From Bacillota bacterium (GTDB lineage: Bacteria > Bacillota > Clostridia > Clostridiales > Clostridiaceae), in assembly GCA_023424785.1 (NCBI GenBank), contig JAFADP010000090.1, positions 1-34,202 of the forward strand: a DNA stretch of 34,202 bases. The letters run 5' to 3'. The position numbers and the translations under genes were made by a program. Shown in pieces: positions 24,436 through 32,237 of this stretch. The notes below the pieces were generated by a model. The model was not told the origin of the DNA. It saw nothing but the letters and a program-made list of their open reading frames with translations, and searched no databases. How positions within the stretch are numbered: position 1 is the first letter of the stretch; each line of letters starts with the position of its first letter.

Positions 24436-25617
24436 ATGTTATTTAGTTTAGCCCTAATATTTTTATTAGGAATAATAATGGGAGGAATATTTAATAAGCT
24501 AAAACTTCCAAGTCTTTTAGGAATGATTATTACAGGAGTAATATTAGGTCCTTATGTACTCAATGTTTTAGATGATAATATTCTTTTAATATCATCAGAT
24601 TTAAGAAAAATAGCATTAGTAATAATATTAACAAGAGCAGGACTTGCGCTAAATATAAAAGATTTAAAGAAAGTAGGAAGACCAGCAATATTACTATGCT
24701 TTATACCAGCTGTTTTTGAAATTTTAGCATGTACATTTTTAGCACCTATGTTCTTTAAAATTACAACTCTTGAAGGAGCAATAATGGGAACAGTAATAGC
24801 TGCAGTTTCACCAGCTGTTATTGTTCCAAGAATGTTAAAACTTATGGAAGAGGGATATGGAAAGAAAAATAGTATTCCTCAAATGATAATGGCAGGAGCC
24901 ACAGTGGATGATATTTTTGTAATTGTCTTATTTACTTCATTTACAGGAATAGCAACAGGAGAGGGGAATTTTACAGCAGCTACATTACTTCAAGTACCAA
25001 TATCTATAATCTTAGGAGTAGTAATAGGATTAGCATCAGGATATGTATTATATAAAATATTTAAAAATATACATATTAGAGACTCTATAAAAGTTTTATT
25101 AATAATAAGCGTGTCATTTTTATTAATAACATTAGAGGATATGTTAGAAGGAATAGTTCCAATATCAGCTTTACTAGCTATAATGAGTATTGGAGTAGCA
25201 TTGTTAAAACTAGATGAAAATTTATCAAAACGTATATCTTCAAAATATAATAAATTATGGGTTGGAGCAGAAGTATTATTATTTGTACTTGTAGGTGCAA
25301 CAGTAAATGTACAATATGTAATAAAGTCAGGAATAGGAGCAATAATATTAATACTTGTTTGTTTAATGTTTAGAATGATAGGAGTATACTGCTGCTTAAT
25401 AAAAACTAAATTATCAACTAAAGAAAGAGTATTTTGCATGATAGGTTATTCACCAAAGGCAACAGTTCAGGCAGCTATTGGAGCAATGCCACTTGCAATG
25501 GGATTAAGTTGCGGAGAAATAATATTAACTGTAGCAGTGCTTTCAATACTTATTACAGCACCACTTGGAGCTATAGGAATAGATAGAACATATAATAAAT
25601 TTTTAGATAAGAAATAA
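24436..25617 (+). CDS. Cation:proton antiporter (Na+/H+ exchanger family), fluoride-controlled
   Basis: 393-residue membrane protein with about 12 helices of the CPA superfamily. Seen: the inverted-repeat start FNKLKLPSLLGMIITGVILGP, an ITRAGL-like motif (ILTRAGLALNIKDLKK), the discontinuous helix VIAAVSPAVIVPRM, and the likely ion-binding pair in GATVDDIFVIVLF. ATG follows AAGGAGGAG, directly behind a fluoride riboswitch. Sodium/proton antiporters are among the gene classes known to be controlled by this riboswitch. It may export fluoride or correct the pH and ion disturbance that HF entry causes; which one is not decided by sequence. No crcB/fluc or CLC-F gene is in the window. Confidence 0.88.
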   Translation: MLFSLALIFLLGIIMGGIFNKLKLPSLLGMIITGVILGPYVLNVLDDNILLISSDLRKIALVIILTRAGLALNIKDLKKVGRPAILLCFIPAVFEILACTFLAPMFFKITTLEGAIMGTVIAAVSPAVIVPRMLKLMEEGYGKKNSIPQMIMAGATVDDIFVIVLFTSFTGIATGEGNFTAATLLQVPISIILGVVIGLASGYVLYKIFKNIHIRDSIKVLLIISVSFLLITLEDMLEGIVPISALLAIMSIGVALLKLDENLSKRISSKYNKLWVGAEVLLFVLVGATVNVQYVIKSGIGAIILILVCLMFRMIGVYCCLIKTKLSTKERVFCMIGYSPKATVQAAIGAMPLAMGLSCGEIILTVAVLSILITAPLGAIGIDRTYNKFLDKK

Positions 25618-25622
25618 AAATA

Positions 25623-25658
25623 TTAAAGTCACATTAATACTTACTAATGTGACTTTAA
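25623..25658. terminator. Bidirectional terminator, antiporter / cold-shock gene
   Basis: Perfect 14-bp stem TTAAAGTCACATTA / TAATGTGACTTTAA with an 8-base loop, between convergent genes. Confidence 0.85.
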
Positions 25659-25671
25659 TTATTAAATAAGA

Positions 25672-25881
25672 TTATGCTTTATGTACATTTATTGCCATAG
25701 GACCTTTTTTACCTTCACCTATAGAAAAAGAAACATTTTCTCCTTCATGCAAATCTTTGTCAGTTCCTTTTTCTTTTACTTGAGAATGATGTACAAATAA
25801 ATCATTTCCATCATCACAAGATATAAATCCATACCCTTTTTCTTGATCAAACCATTTTACTACACCAGTTATTTCTGCCAT
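25672..25881 (-). CDS. Cold-shock domain protein
   Basis: 69-residue single-stranded nucleic-acid-binding protein acting as RNA chaperone. RNP1 is KGYGFI and RNP2 is LFVHH; the family start GVVKWFDQEKGYGFI is intact. ATG at 25881 is preceded by GGAGGAAT on the minus strand. It has its own leader after the LRR-gene terminator. Slightly divergent second half (DKDLHEGENVSFSIGEGKKGPM) but normal length. Confidence 0.95.
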   Translation of the reverse strand: MAEITGVVKWFDQEKGYGFISCDDGNDLFVHHSQVKEKGTDKDLHEGENVSFSIGEGKKGPMAINVHKA

Positions 25882-25950
25882 ATAAATTCCTCCAAAAATA
25901 AATTTTACAAATATATTATTTCATATATTACATAAAATAATTCAAAAGGT

Positions 25951-25980
25951 AAAAGTGTGAGAAAAAATACTCACACTTTT
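25951..25980 (-). terminator. Terminator of the LRR gene
   Basis: AAAAGTGTGAG (25951-25961) pairs with CTCACACTTTT (25970-25980), 11 bp and an 8-base loop. It lies 3 bases past the LRR stop codon on the minus strand. Confidence 0.8.
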
Positions 25981-25983
25981 ATT

Positions 25984-26973
25984 TTAATTATTAGAACTTT
26001 TTCTATTAAATATTAATGATGTTAGAGATGATAAAGCTAAAAGTGATAATGTAATAAAGCCAGCATCTCCTGTATTAGTAGGTTTAGCAAAAAGCGTATT
26101 TGAACTATTTTTTAAAGTGCTACTATTTGAAGAAAGATTAGTTCCAAGGTTTTTATTTAAACTACCTAAACTACCTAAACTATTAAAACTTCCAGTACCA
26201 AGGCTACCTAAAGATCCAAGAGAACTAGAGCCACTTAAAAGTTTAGTAATATCTAAACCTCCTAATGAACTTAAAAAGTCGCTTCCTAAGTTTGAAGAAT
26301 TATTTGATCCAGAAGAAGTATTATTAGAAATAATATCATCTAATGTTGAAGAAAAATCAAAGTTAGAATCAGTAATAGAAGATATATCAATATTAATTAA
26401 GTTTGATAAATCTTCTGATAGGCTAACATCTATAATTTTATCACTTGAACTATTACCATCAATTTTAAGAATTCCATCTAGTATATCTATATTTACAATA
26501 GAATTAGAGGTAGTATCTATAGTAATTAAGTTTTTTAAACCTTCTAAAGGCTTAACATCAGTAATGTTATTATAGCTTATATTTAAATCTACTATTTCCG
26601 AAAGATTTTCAAGAGGAGTAATATCTGTTACAGAATTATGACTAATATTAAGAGAAATTAAGTTGCCACAATATTCAAGACCTTGCAAAGAAGTTATATT
26701 AGAATTAGAAATATCTAAACTAGTAATTAATTTAAGTTCTCCTTTAGTAAGTTCACTATCTTCAGGTTTGCCTAGCTTAATATTTAATGCTTTTCTTAAG
26801 TTATCATCTTCAATTTCAACTATTTCATTATCAGAGTTGTTGTTTATAGCTTCATCTTCAGTAAAGTTAGCTGATGCAGTACATGTTTCTTCTGCTTTTA
26901 CAGGTGTTGCTTGAACTAAAACAGAGATAGACATAGCAACAACTAATAAGAAATTTATTAATTTTTTCTTCAT
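25984..26973 (-). CDS. Secreted leucine-rich-repeat protein with Gly/Ser/Leu-rich tail
   Basis: 329 residues. Signal peptide of about 27 residues (MKKKLINFLLVVAMSISVLV to VKAEE). An acidic spacer leads to an LRR cap (IEDDNLRKALNIKLGK) and three to four internalin-type 22-residue repeats (ITSLDISNSNITSLQGLEYC; LISLNISHNSVTDITPLENL; IVDLNISYNNITDVKPLEGL), breaking down later. From about residue 215 the chain is low-complexity Ser/Asn/Gly/Leu, including SLGSLGSLGTGSFNSLGSLG. The C-terminus (KPTNTGDAG, hydrophobic stretch, then RKSSNN) has the layout of a sortase signal but lacks a standard LPxTG. Probably a surface adhesin-like protein. ATG at 26973 follows AAGGGGGGA. Confidence 0.85.
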   Translation of the reverse strand: MKKKLINFLLVVAMSISVLVQATPVKAEETCTASANFTEDEAINNNSDNEIVEIEDDNLRKALNIKLGKPEDSELTKGELKLITSLDISNSNITSLQGLEYCGNLISLNISHNSVTDITPLENLSEIVDLNISYNNITDVKPLEGLKNLITIDTTSNSIVNIDILDGILKIDGNSSSDKIIDVSLSEDLSNLINIDISSITDSNFDFSSTLDDIISNNTSSGSNNSSNLGSDFLSSLGGLDITKLLSGSSSLGSLGSLGTGSFNSLGSLGSLNKNLGTNLSSNSSTLKNSSNTLFAKPTNTGDAGFITLSLLALSSLTSLIFNRKSSNN

Positions 26974-26991
26974 AAAAAATCCCCCCTTTAT

Positions 26992-27030
26992 ATAATATAT
27001 TATTATTAAGTATTAATAATAATATATTAT
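26992..27030 (-). promoter_or_regulatory. 18-bp perfect inverted repeat at LRR transcript start
   Basis: ATAATATATTATTATTAA (26992-27009) is repeated in inverted form at 27013-27030 with a 3-base spacer. It lies immediately downstream of, and overlaps, the -10 box at 27031-27026, and ends before the ribosome binding site. It could be an operator or a 5' stabilising hairpin in the mRNA. Confidence 0.85.
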
Positions 27031-27053
27031 AGTATAATTGGAAAAAATATCAA
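27026..27053 (-). promoter_or_regulatory. Promoter of the LRR gene
   Basis: On the minus strand TTGATA (27053-27048), 16 bases, TATAAT (27031-27026). The -35 overlaps the stop codon of the upstream small gene. Confidence 0.65.
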
Positions 27054-27331
27054 CTTATGTAATTATCAATTGCTATTTTAATTTCTTCATGTAATTTATG
27101 AAGCATATTAAGTTCACCAGTTAATACATCTTCTACTTGCGCTGCAATTTCTTCACAAGTAGTAATTAAATCTTCATATTCATCTACACTTAATTTATCT
27201 AACTTTTGTTCTATAAGTACAGGAAATTCATACTCATCATTAGTATATCCATAGGCTTCTTCATATTTTTTATTTTCAATAATTACTTTAACTATAGATT
27301 CAATTTCACTAGATTTAAAATTATATAACAT
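27050..27331 (-). CDS. Small acidic protein, unknown function
   Basis: 93 residues from the ATG at 27331. A longer frame begins at 27346, but that ATG overlaps the ribosome binding site GGAGGG that is spaced for 27331. Soluble, strongly acidic and helical (KLDKLSVDEYEDLITTCEEI; EDVLTGELNMLHKLHEEIK), no membrane segment and no motif I recognise. It lies upstream of the LRR gene on the same strand, separated by 76 bases holding a promoter. Confidence 0.7.
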   Translation of the reverse strand: MLYNFKSSEIESIVKVIIENKKYEEAYGYTNDEYEFPVLIEQKLDKLSVDEYEDLITTCEEIAAQVEDVLTGELNMLHKLHEEIKIAIDNYIS

Positions 27332-27469
27332 TATAATACCCTCCATTCAATTTTTTTATTATATAAAGTATATCACATTTTTTATTTACATATTCTAACA
27401 TTTTATATCTTAAATTAAGGCTATAAAAAATAAAAATAAAAAAAATGTCGAAAAATTTTAAAAAAGGGG

Positions 27470-27498
27470 TTTACAAGTGTGAATTAATGTTGTATTAT
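27470..27498 (+). promoter_or_regulatory. Promoter of tRNA cluster 1
   Basis: TTTACA (27470-27475), 17 bases, TATTAT (27493-27498), preceded by an A-rich tract like an UP element. Same elements and spacing as the promoter of cluster 2. Confidence 0.8.
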
Positions 27499-27528
27499 AA
27501 GGAAGTCAGCTGCGGCAGATAAGTTTTT

Positions 27529-27603
27529 GGCTCCTTGGTCAAGCGGTTAAGACACCACCCTTTCACGGTGGTAACAGGGGTTCGATTCCCCTAGGAGTCA
27601 CCA
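27529..27603 (+). tRNA. tRNA-Glu (UUC)
   Basis: 75 bases including encoded CCA. Acceptor GGCTCCT/AGGAGTC, anticodon TTC in loop CTTTCAC, T-loop TTCGATT. Identical to the copy at 32949. Confidence 0.97.
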
Positions 27604-27617
27604 TTTTAAAATAATAT

Positions 27618-27691
27618 GCAGGTATCGTATATCGGTAATACTCCAGCCTTCCAAGCTGGAAAGGTGGGTTCGATTCCCACTACCTGCTCCA
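27618..27691 (+). tRNA. tRNA-Gly (UCC)
   Basis: 74 bases with CCA. Acceptor GCAGGTA/TACCTGC, anticodon stem CCAGC/GCTGG with TCC. The three copies in cluster 2 are identical. Confidence 0.97.
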
Positions 27692-27697
27692 TAATAT

Positions 27698-27774
<77 letters not shown>

Positions 27775-27793
27775 TAATATCTTTATAATGCGA

Positions 27794-27869
27794 GGTTTAC
27801 TAGCTCAGTCGGTAGAGCACTTGACTTTTAATCAAGGTGTCCGGGGTTCGATTCCCCGGTAAGCCACCA
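27794..27869 (+). tRNA. tRNA-Lys (UUU)
   Basis: 76 bases with CCA. Acceptor GGTTTAC/GTAAGCC, anticodon TTT in CTTTTAA. Identical to the copy at 33373. Confidence 0.97.
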
Positions 27870-27881
27870 AAAAGATATTGA

Positions 27882-27923
27882 AAAAGACTTGTAAAGTACT
27901 TAGTACATTACAAGTCTTTTTTT
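27882..27923 (+). terminator. Terminator of tRNA cluster 1
   Basis: AAAAGACTTGTAA / TTACAAGTCTTTT with a 13-base loop and a run of T's. Confidence 0.9.
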
Positions 27924-27997
27924 ATTAACTTTCAAAATGATTGTATTGTTTATCTTTAAAAATAAAGTAGATATTATAAAAATAAATTCCATTACCA

Positions 27998-28006
27998 TGG
28001 TATAAT
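27998..28006 (+). promoter_or_regulatory. Extended -10 promoter of the M42 peptidase gene
   Basis: TGGTATAAT, a TGn-extended -10 with no good -35, 37 bases before the start codon. Confidence 0.5.
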
Positions 28007-28042
28007 AAGTAAAAGTATTAATTATTAAGTGAGGAGAAATAT

Positions 28043-29080
28043 ATGGAGTTAAAAATAAATAAAGAGTATGTTTTAAATACAGCAAAAGAAATATTAGAGT
28101 TTGACAGTCCAACAGGATTTTGCTTTGAAATAATTAATAAAATAGAGCAAATGATAAAAGTATATGGATATAAGTTTGAAAGAACTAATAAAGGAAGTGG
28201 AGTAATTACTATTGAAGGACATAGTAATGAGAAAACAGTAGGACTTTGTGCGCATGTAGATACATTAGGGGCAATGGTTAGATCTATAACGCCAAATGGT
28301 ACTTTAAAGTTTACAATATTAGGAGGACCTATAGTACCTACATTAGATAGTGAGTATTGTAAAATAAGAACAAGGGATGGAAAGATTTATACAGGTACAT
28401 TTTTAAGTACTAGTCCAGCAGCACATGTTTTTGAAGATAGTAAGTCTAAGACTAGAGATGAAAAAAACATGGAAATTAGAATTGACGAAGTAGTAAGAAA
28501 TAAAGAAGATGTTTTAGCATTAGGAATTGCTCCAGGGGACTTTATATTTATTGATCCAAAGACAACTATTACTGAAAGTGGATTTATAAAATCAAGATTT
28601 ATTGATGATAAAGGAAGTGTGGCAGCTTTAATAGGGTTGCTAGAACTTATGAGTAGAGAAAATATAAAGCCTAAGTTTACAACAAAAATTGTAATTTCTA
28701 TATATGAAGAAGTTGGTCATGGATCAGCATATATACCAAGTGATATTAGTGAGTTAATAGCAGTTGATATGGGGTGTATAGGTGATGATTTATCTTGCAC
28801 AGAATATGAAGTGAGTATTTGCGCAAAAGATTCAAGTGGGCCTTATGATTATAATATGACTACAGAGTTAATAAATTTATCAAAAGAAAATAATGTAGAT
28901 TACTCTGTAGATATATATCCTATGTATGGATCAGATGTAAGTGCTGCATTAAGAGCAGGAAATGATATAAGAGGAGCACTTATAGGGCCTGGTGTACATG
29001 CATCTCATGGAATGGAAAGAACTCATTATAAAGCATTAGAAAATACAATTAAATTATTATATTTATATTTAACAAAGTAG
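28043..29080 (+). CDS. M42-family metallopeptidase (glutamyl aminopeptidase type)
   Basis: Cytoplasmic cocatalytic two-metal aminopeptidase, 345 residues. All metal ligands are visible in family order: His71 (CAHVDTLGAMV), Asp188 (RFIDDKGSVAAL), Glu223 with catalytic Glu222 (YEEVGHG), Asp242 (AVDMGC) and His322 (ASHGMERTH). The chain trims peptides from the N-terminus; exact preference is not predictable, and clostridial genomes usually carry several paralogues. ATG follows GAGGAG. The Crp/Fnr regulator follows after 44 bases without a terminator, so the two may share a transcript. Confidence 0.92.
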   Translation: MELKINKEYVLNTAKEILEFDSPTGFCFEIINKIEQMIKVYGYKFERTNKGSGVITIEGHSNEKTVGLCAHVDTLGAMVRSITPNGTLKFTILGGPIVPTLDSEYCKIRTRDGKIYTGTFLSTSPAAHVFEDSKSKTRDEKNMEIRIDEVVRNKEDVLALGIAPGDFIFIDPKTTITESGFIKSRFIDDKGSVAALIGLLELMSRENIKPKFTTKIVISIYEEVGHGSAYIPSDISELIAVDMGCIGDDLSCTEYEVSICAKDSSGPYDYNMTTELINLSKENNVDYSVDIYPMYGSDVSAALRAGNDIRGALIGPGVHASHGMERTHYKALENTIKLLYLYLTK

Positions 29081-29124
29081 ATACTATTATTAAATAACTA
29101 AACCTATTACTTTGGAGGAACAAT

Positions 29125-29802
29125 ATGATAAAGACATTAAGAAAATTAGAATTGTTTCAAGAGTTGAAAAATGAAACAATAGAAAGTCTGGGAAGTATAG
29201 GGAGTATAGTTAGTTATAAAAAGGGGATTCATATATTTCATGATAGGGAAAAGGTAGAAACAGTATATATAATAGTAAGTGGTAAAGTATCATTATATAA
29301 AATAAGTGAAAATGCTCAAAAGAAAATAATATTTATATTAGGTGAAGGTAAAGTAATTAATGATGTAATGTTAGATAATTTACCAAGTTCTATTAATTGT
29401 GAAGTATTTGAGGATGCAGAAATATTATGTTTTAACAAAGATAAATTTATAAAAGTTATGGAAAGTGATTTTGAGTTAACTAAAATAATAATTAATTCAT
29501 TATCAAAGAAAGTAAGACGTTTATATAGGCAAATAAAAAATTCTACACCTAAAAAAGTAGAAAAAAGAGTAGCAGCAAAGTTATTAAAACTTAGTAAAGA
29601 TTATGGAATAGAGTGTGAAGAGGGGATACTTATTAATTTAAAAATAACTATAACCTATTTATCAGATATGTTTGGAGCACCTAGAGAGACTATATCAAGA
29701 GCTTTAAAAACTTTGCAACAAGAGAAGTTAATACTATTTAAGGGGAGAAGTATAATAATTACCAATAGAAATGGATTAAGTGAGTATTTTAAAAAGCAAT
29801 AA
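29125..29802 (+). CDS. Crp/Fnr-family transcriptional regulator
   Basis: 225 residues. N-terminal cyclic-nucleotide-binding-like domain (GIHIFHDREKVETVYIIVSGKVSLYK), long dimerisation helix around 115-140, and C-terminal Crp-type winged helix-turn-helix with the recognition segment ITYLSDMFGAPRETISRALK. The Fnr cysteine cluster is absent and the cAMP-contact RS pair is not evident, so the signal is unknown. ATG follows TGGAGG. Its targets may include the neighbouring peptidase or beta-propeller gene, but this is only positional. Confidence 0.9.
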   Translation: MIKTLRKLELFQELKNETIESLGSIGSIVSYKKGIHIFHDREKVETVYIIVSGKVSLYKISENAQKKIIFILGEGKVINDVMLDNLPSSINCEVFEDAEILCFNKDKFIKVMESDFELTKIIINSLSKKVRRLYRQIKNSTPKKVEKRVAAKLLKLSKDYGIECEEGILINLKITITYLSDMFGAPRETISRALKTLQQEKLILFKGRSIIITNRNGLSEYFKKQ

Positions 29803-29819
29803 AATATTTACATAATATG

Positions 29820-29858
29820 GGATTAATTGATATAATAATTATATTAATTAATCCTTTT
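29820..29858 (+). terminator. Terminator after the Crp/Fnr gene
   Basis: GGATTAATT (29820-29828) pairs with AATTAATCC (29846-29854), extended inward by A-U and G-U pairs, followed by TTTT. Confidence 0.75.
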
Positions 29859-29912
29859 GTCATTTTCATAATAAATTTTACATATTTAAAATTTTATATA
29901 TAGGTGTTTGTT

Positions 29913-31553
29913 ATGAAAAAGAAATTAAAAATATTCATATTAATGGGAATGACAATAGGTGTATTGACGTATATAGGATTTAATAAAGAAAGTAAAAAGA
30001 CAGATGTATTATCACAGAAGGAAAGTGATATTATTGTAGAGGGTAATAAAGAAACAAACACTCCAGATATTAGACAAGAAAATACTGAGAAGAAAATAGA
30101 ACCAATAGATATAGAATCAACAATTGGAGAAAATTATTATTATGAAATTTCTGGAGATAGAACTTTATGTAATAATGTGCTTTTTAAAGATGTATATACT
30201 AATTTAGAAGGTATTATTGGGTTTAGAGGAGGTAATTTTAGAAATACTGCATCTTATGGAATAAGTAATATAAGTAGTAAAAAATTAAGTGTTAAATGGA
30301 AGTTTACAACATCTTTTAGTACATGGGGTGGAGGTGCAGGTTGGACTGGTCAGCCAAGTATTATAAAGTGGAATGATAACTTAAAAAAATCCATGAATAT
30401 AAAGGATAAATATAAAAATAAAGAAGATTTTACAGAAGTAATATATGCATCATTAGATGGAAATATTTATTTTTTAGATTTAGATTCAGGTGATGAAAGC
30501 AGACGAAAAATTAATGTTGGAAATCCTATAAAAGGTAGCTTGGCTATAGATTCAAGAGGTCTTCCACTATTATATGTAGGTGAAGGTATTAATGAGTCTG
30601 GAGTAACTGGATTTAATATTTATAGTTTAATTGATGGTAGCAGTTTATATGAAATTAATGGAATGGATGAATTTGCTCATAGAGGATGGCCAGCCTTTGA
30701 TGGCTCTGCCTTAATATATTCTGAAGGTGATATTGTTATTGAAGGTGGAGAAAATGGATTATTATATGCCATGAAGTTAAATACTGATTATAACAAGGAA
30801 GAAAATACCTTATCAATTAATCCAGAAATCACAAAATACAGATATAGTACAAGTAATAATTCTGGTAGATTAGGAATTGAAAATAGTGTTGCAGCATATG
30901 CAAACTTATTATATTTTGCAGATAATAATGGAGATATTCAATGTATAGACGTAAGAAGTATGGAGCCTAAGTGGTTATTAAGTGGAAATGATGATACTGA
31001 TGCATCAATAACTATTGATGATGAGGATGGAACTCCTTATTTATATACTGGAGATGAAGTGGATCATCAAGGAACAATAGGAACATCTACAGTTAAAAAA
31101 ATAAATGGATTAAATGGAGAAGTAGTGTGGAAAAATGAATTTACGTGTGAATCTATTATAGGTAGTGATGCTGTAAATGGTGGTGTTTTAGCAACTAATA
31201 TTGTTGGAAAAAATAATATATCAGATTTAGTTATATTTTCGCTAGCTAGATATAAAGGCTTTAATAAAGGAGCTATTATAGCTATGAGTAAAAGTACAGG
31301 GAAAATAGTATGGGAAACAGATATAGATAATTATATTTGGTCTTCTCCAGTAGATTTTTATGATAAGAATGGAAATGCATATATAATTCAATGTGATTCT
31401 GCAGGAAATGTATACTTGTTAAATGGCAAAGGCGGACAAGTACTTAATAGAATAACCTTAGATGCAAATGTAGAAGCATCACCAGCTATATTTGGAGATA
31501 TTATAGTAATAGCCACACGAGGTGGAAATATTTATGGTATAGAAATAAAATAA
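29913..31553 (+). CDS. Extracytoplasmic PQQ-like beta-propeller protein
   Basis: 546 residues. A single N-terminal hydrophobic helix (KIFILMGMTIGVLTYIGF) without a lipobox suggests a signal anchor. A polar spacer leads to a repeat-rich domain from about residue 75: blades with the pattern aromatic-Asp-Gly-x-Ile/Val-Tyr (YASLDGNIYFLDLDSG; YFADNNGDIQCIDV; IIQCDSAGNVYLLNGKGG; ATRGGNIYGIEIK) typical of PQQ-binding-like/BamB-type propellers. The tryptophan docking motifs of true quinoprotein dehydrogenases are weak and no cofactor residues are obvious, so a binding or scaffolding role at the cell surface is more likely. GTG 29904 overlaps the ribosome binding site; ATG 29913 is chosen. Single gene. 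Confidence 0.8.
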   Translation: MKKKLKIFILMGMTIGVLTYIGFNKESKKTDVLSQKESDIIVEGNKETNTPDIRQENTEKKIEPIDIESTIGENYYYEISGDRTLCNNVLFKDVYTNLEGIIGFRGGNFRNTASYGISNISSKKLSVKWKFTTSFSTWGGGAGWTGQPSIIKWNDNLKKSMNIKDKYKNKEDFTEVIYASLDGNIYFLDLDSGDESRRKINVGNPIKGSLAIDSRGLPLLYVGEGINESGVTGFNIYSLIDGSSLYEINGMDEFAHRGWPAFDGSALIYSEGDIVIEGGENGLLYAMKLNTDYNKEENTLSINPEITKYRYSTSNNSGRLGIENSVAAYANLLYFADNNGDIQCIDVRSMEPKWLLSGNDDTDASITIDDEDGTPYLYTGDEVDHQGTIGTSTVKKINGLNGEVVWKNEFTCESIIGSDAVNGGVLATNIVGKNNISDLVIFSLARYKGFNKGAIIAMSKSTGKIVWETDIDNYIWSSPVDFYDKNGNAYIIQCDSAGNVYLLNGKGGQVLNRITLDANVEASPAIFGDIIVIATRGGNIYGIEIK

Positions 31554-31613
31554 ATTATTATTTTATTTCTATGTTTATTTTTGAAATATTTATAAATAAT
31601 AACAATGTAGACA

Positions 31614-31642
31614 TTGACACTAAAAAATGGTTTAGATATAAT
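31614..31642 (+). promoter_or_regulatory. Promoter of the BFD-type gene
   Basis: TTGACA, 17 bases, TATAAT: a full consensus match. The -10 is within an inverted repeat TAGATATA (31633-31640) / TATATCTA (31652-31659), a possible operator. Confidence 0.8.
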
Positions 31643-31715
31643 TTCTTAGGATATATCTATATGTAGTATAGCAAACAATAAAATTACTAAACTTAAACAT
31701 AAGGAGGTTATACGT

Positions 31716-32015
31716 ATGAATTTAGATATGCAAAAATACTTAAAAGTTAGAATGGCTCAAGCTCAAGGAGCAAGAACTATAGATGAACTTAAAAATTTAT
31801 CTGATATAGTTATAGAAAATGACACTGAACTTAAGGAAATAGAAGTACTATTAAAAAATGCATGTAAATGCAAAAATGTATCTATAGATGAGATAGTAAA
31901 TGCAGTAAAAAACGGAGCAGATACTATTGAAAAAGTTGGTGAAGTTACTGGAGCTGGTACAGCATGTGGAAGATGTAAAGGAATAATATCAAACATTATA
32001 GAAAATAAAAGATAA
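31716..32015 (+). CDS. BFD-type [2Fe-2S]-binding protein
   Basis: 99 residues. The C-terminal half is a bacterioferritin-associated-ferredoxin-like domain: Cys50-x-Cys52 and Cys84-x2-Cys87 (CKCKNVSIDEIVNAV; GAGTACGRCKGII), spaced as in Bfd and in the small domains of NirB and other flavoenzymes. An extra N-terminal segment of about 45 residues (MNLDMQKYLKVRMAQAQGAR) is helical and has no motif I know. Alone in its transcript, with a consensus promoter and terminator. Likely an electron carrier for iron release or for an unlinked oxidoreductase; no bacterioferritin is nearby. Confidence 0.88.
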   Translation: MNLDMQKYLKVRMAQAQGARTIDELKNLSDIVIENDTELKEIEVLLKNACKCKNVSIDEIVNAVKNGADTIEKVGEVTGAGTACGRCKGIISNIIENKR

Positions 32016-32023
32016 CTATTTAT

Positions 32024-32069
32024 AAAAAATCCTTATTGATCATTTTAAATGAAACAATAAGGATTTTTT
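32024..32069 (+). terminator. Terminator after the BFD-type gene
   Basis: AAAAAATCCTTATTG pairs perfectly with CAATAAGGATTTTTT across a 16-base loop. Confidence 0.9.
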
Positions 32070-32163
32070 ATGTATAGGTAAATATAATTGAATATCTGTA
32101 TAGCAAATTTTTTATCTACTATATATTTGTAGTCTTATTTTTACTATATAATCCAAATACTTA

Positions 32164-32192
32164 TTTACACTATATTACAATTAATGTATAAT
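32164..32192 (+). promoter_or_regulatory. Promoter of the 180-residue lipoprotein gene
   Basis: TTTACA (32164-32169), 17 bases, TATAAT (32187-32192). Confidence 0.75.
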
Positions 32193-32237
32193 ATTACATA
32201 ATAATTGTAAAATTATATAGTAAAAGGGGATAAAATA

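Noticed and set aside
24990..25439. 149-codon minus-strand ORF
   Set aside because: Lies wholly inside the antiporter gene in antisense, has no ribosome binding site and an Asn/Ile/Thr-rich composition typical of shadows.
26117..26575. 152-codon plus-strand ORF rich in Leu, Pro and Lys
   Set aside because: Antisense of the low-complexity LRR gene; its repeats mirror the Ser-Leu-Gly repeats on the true strand.
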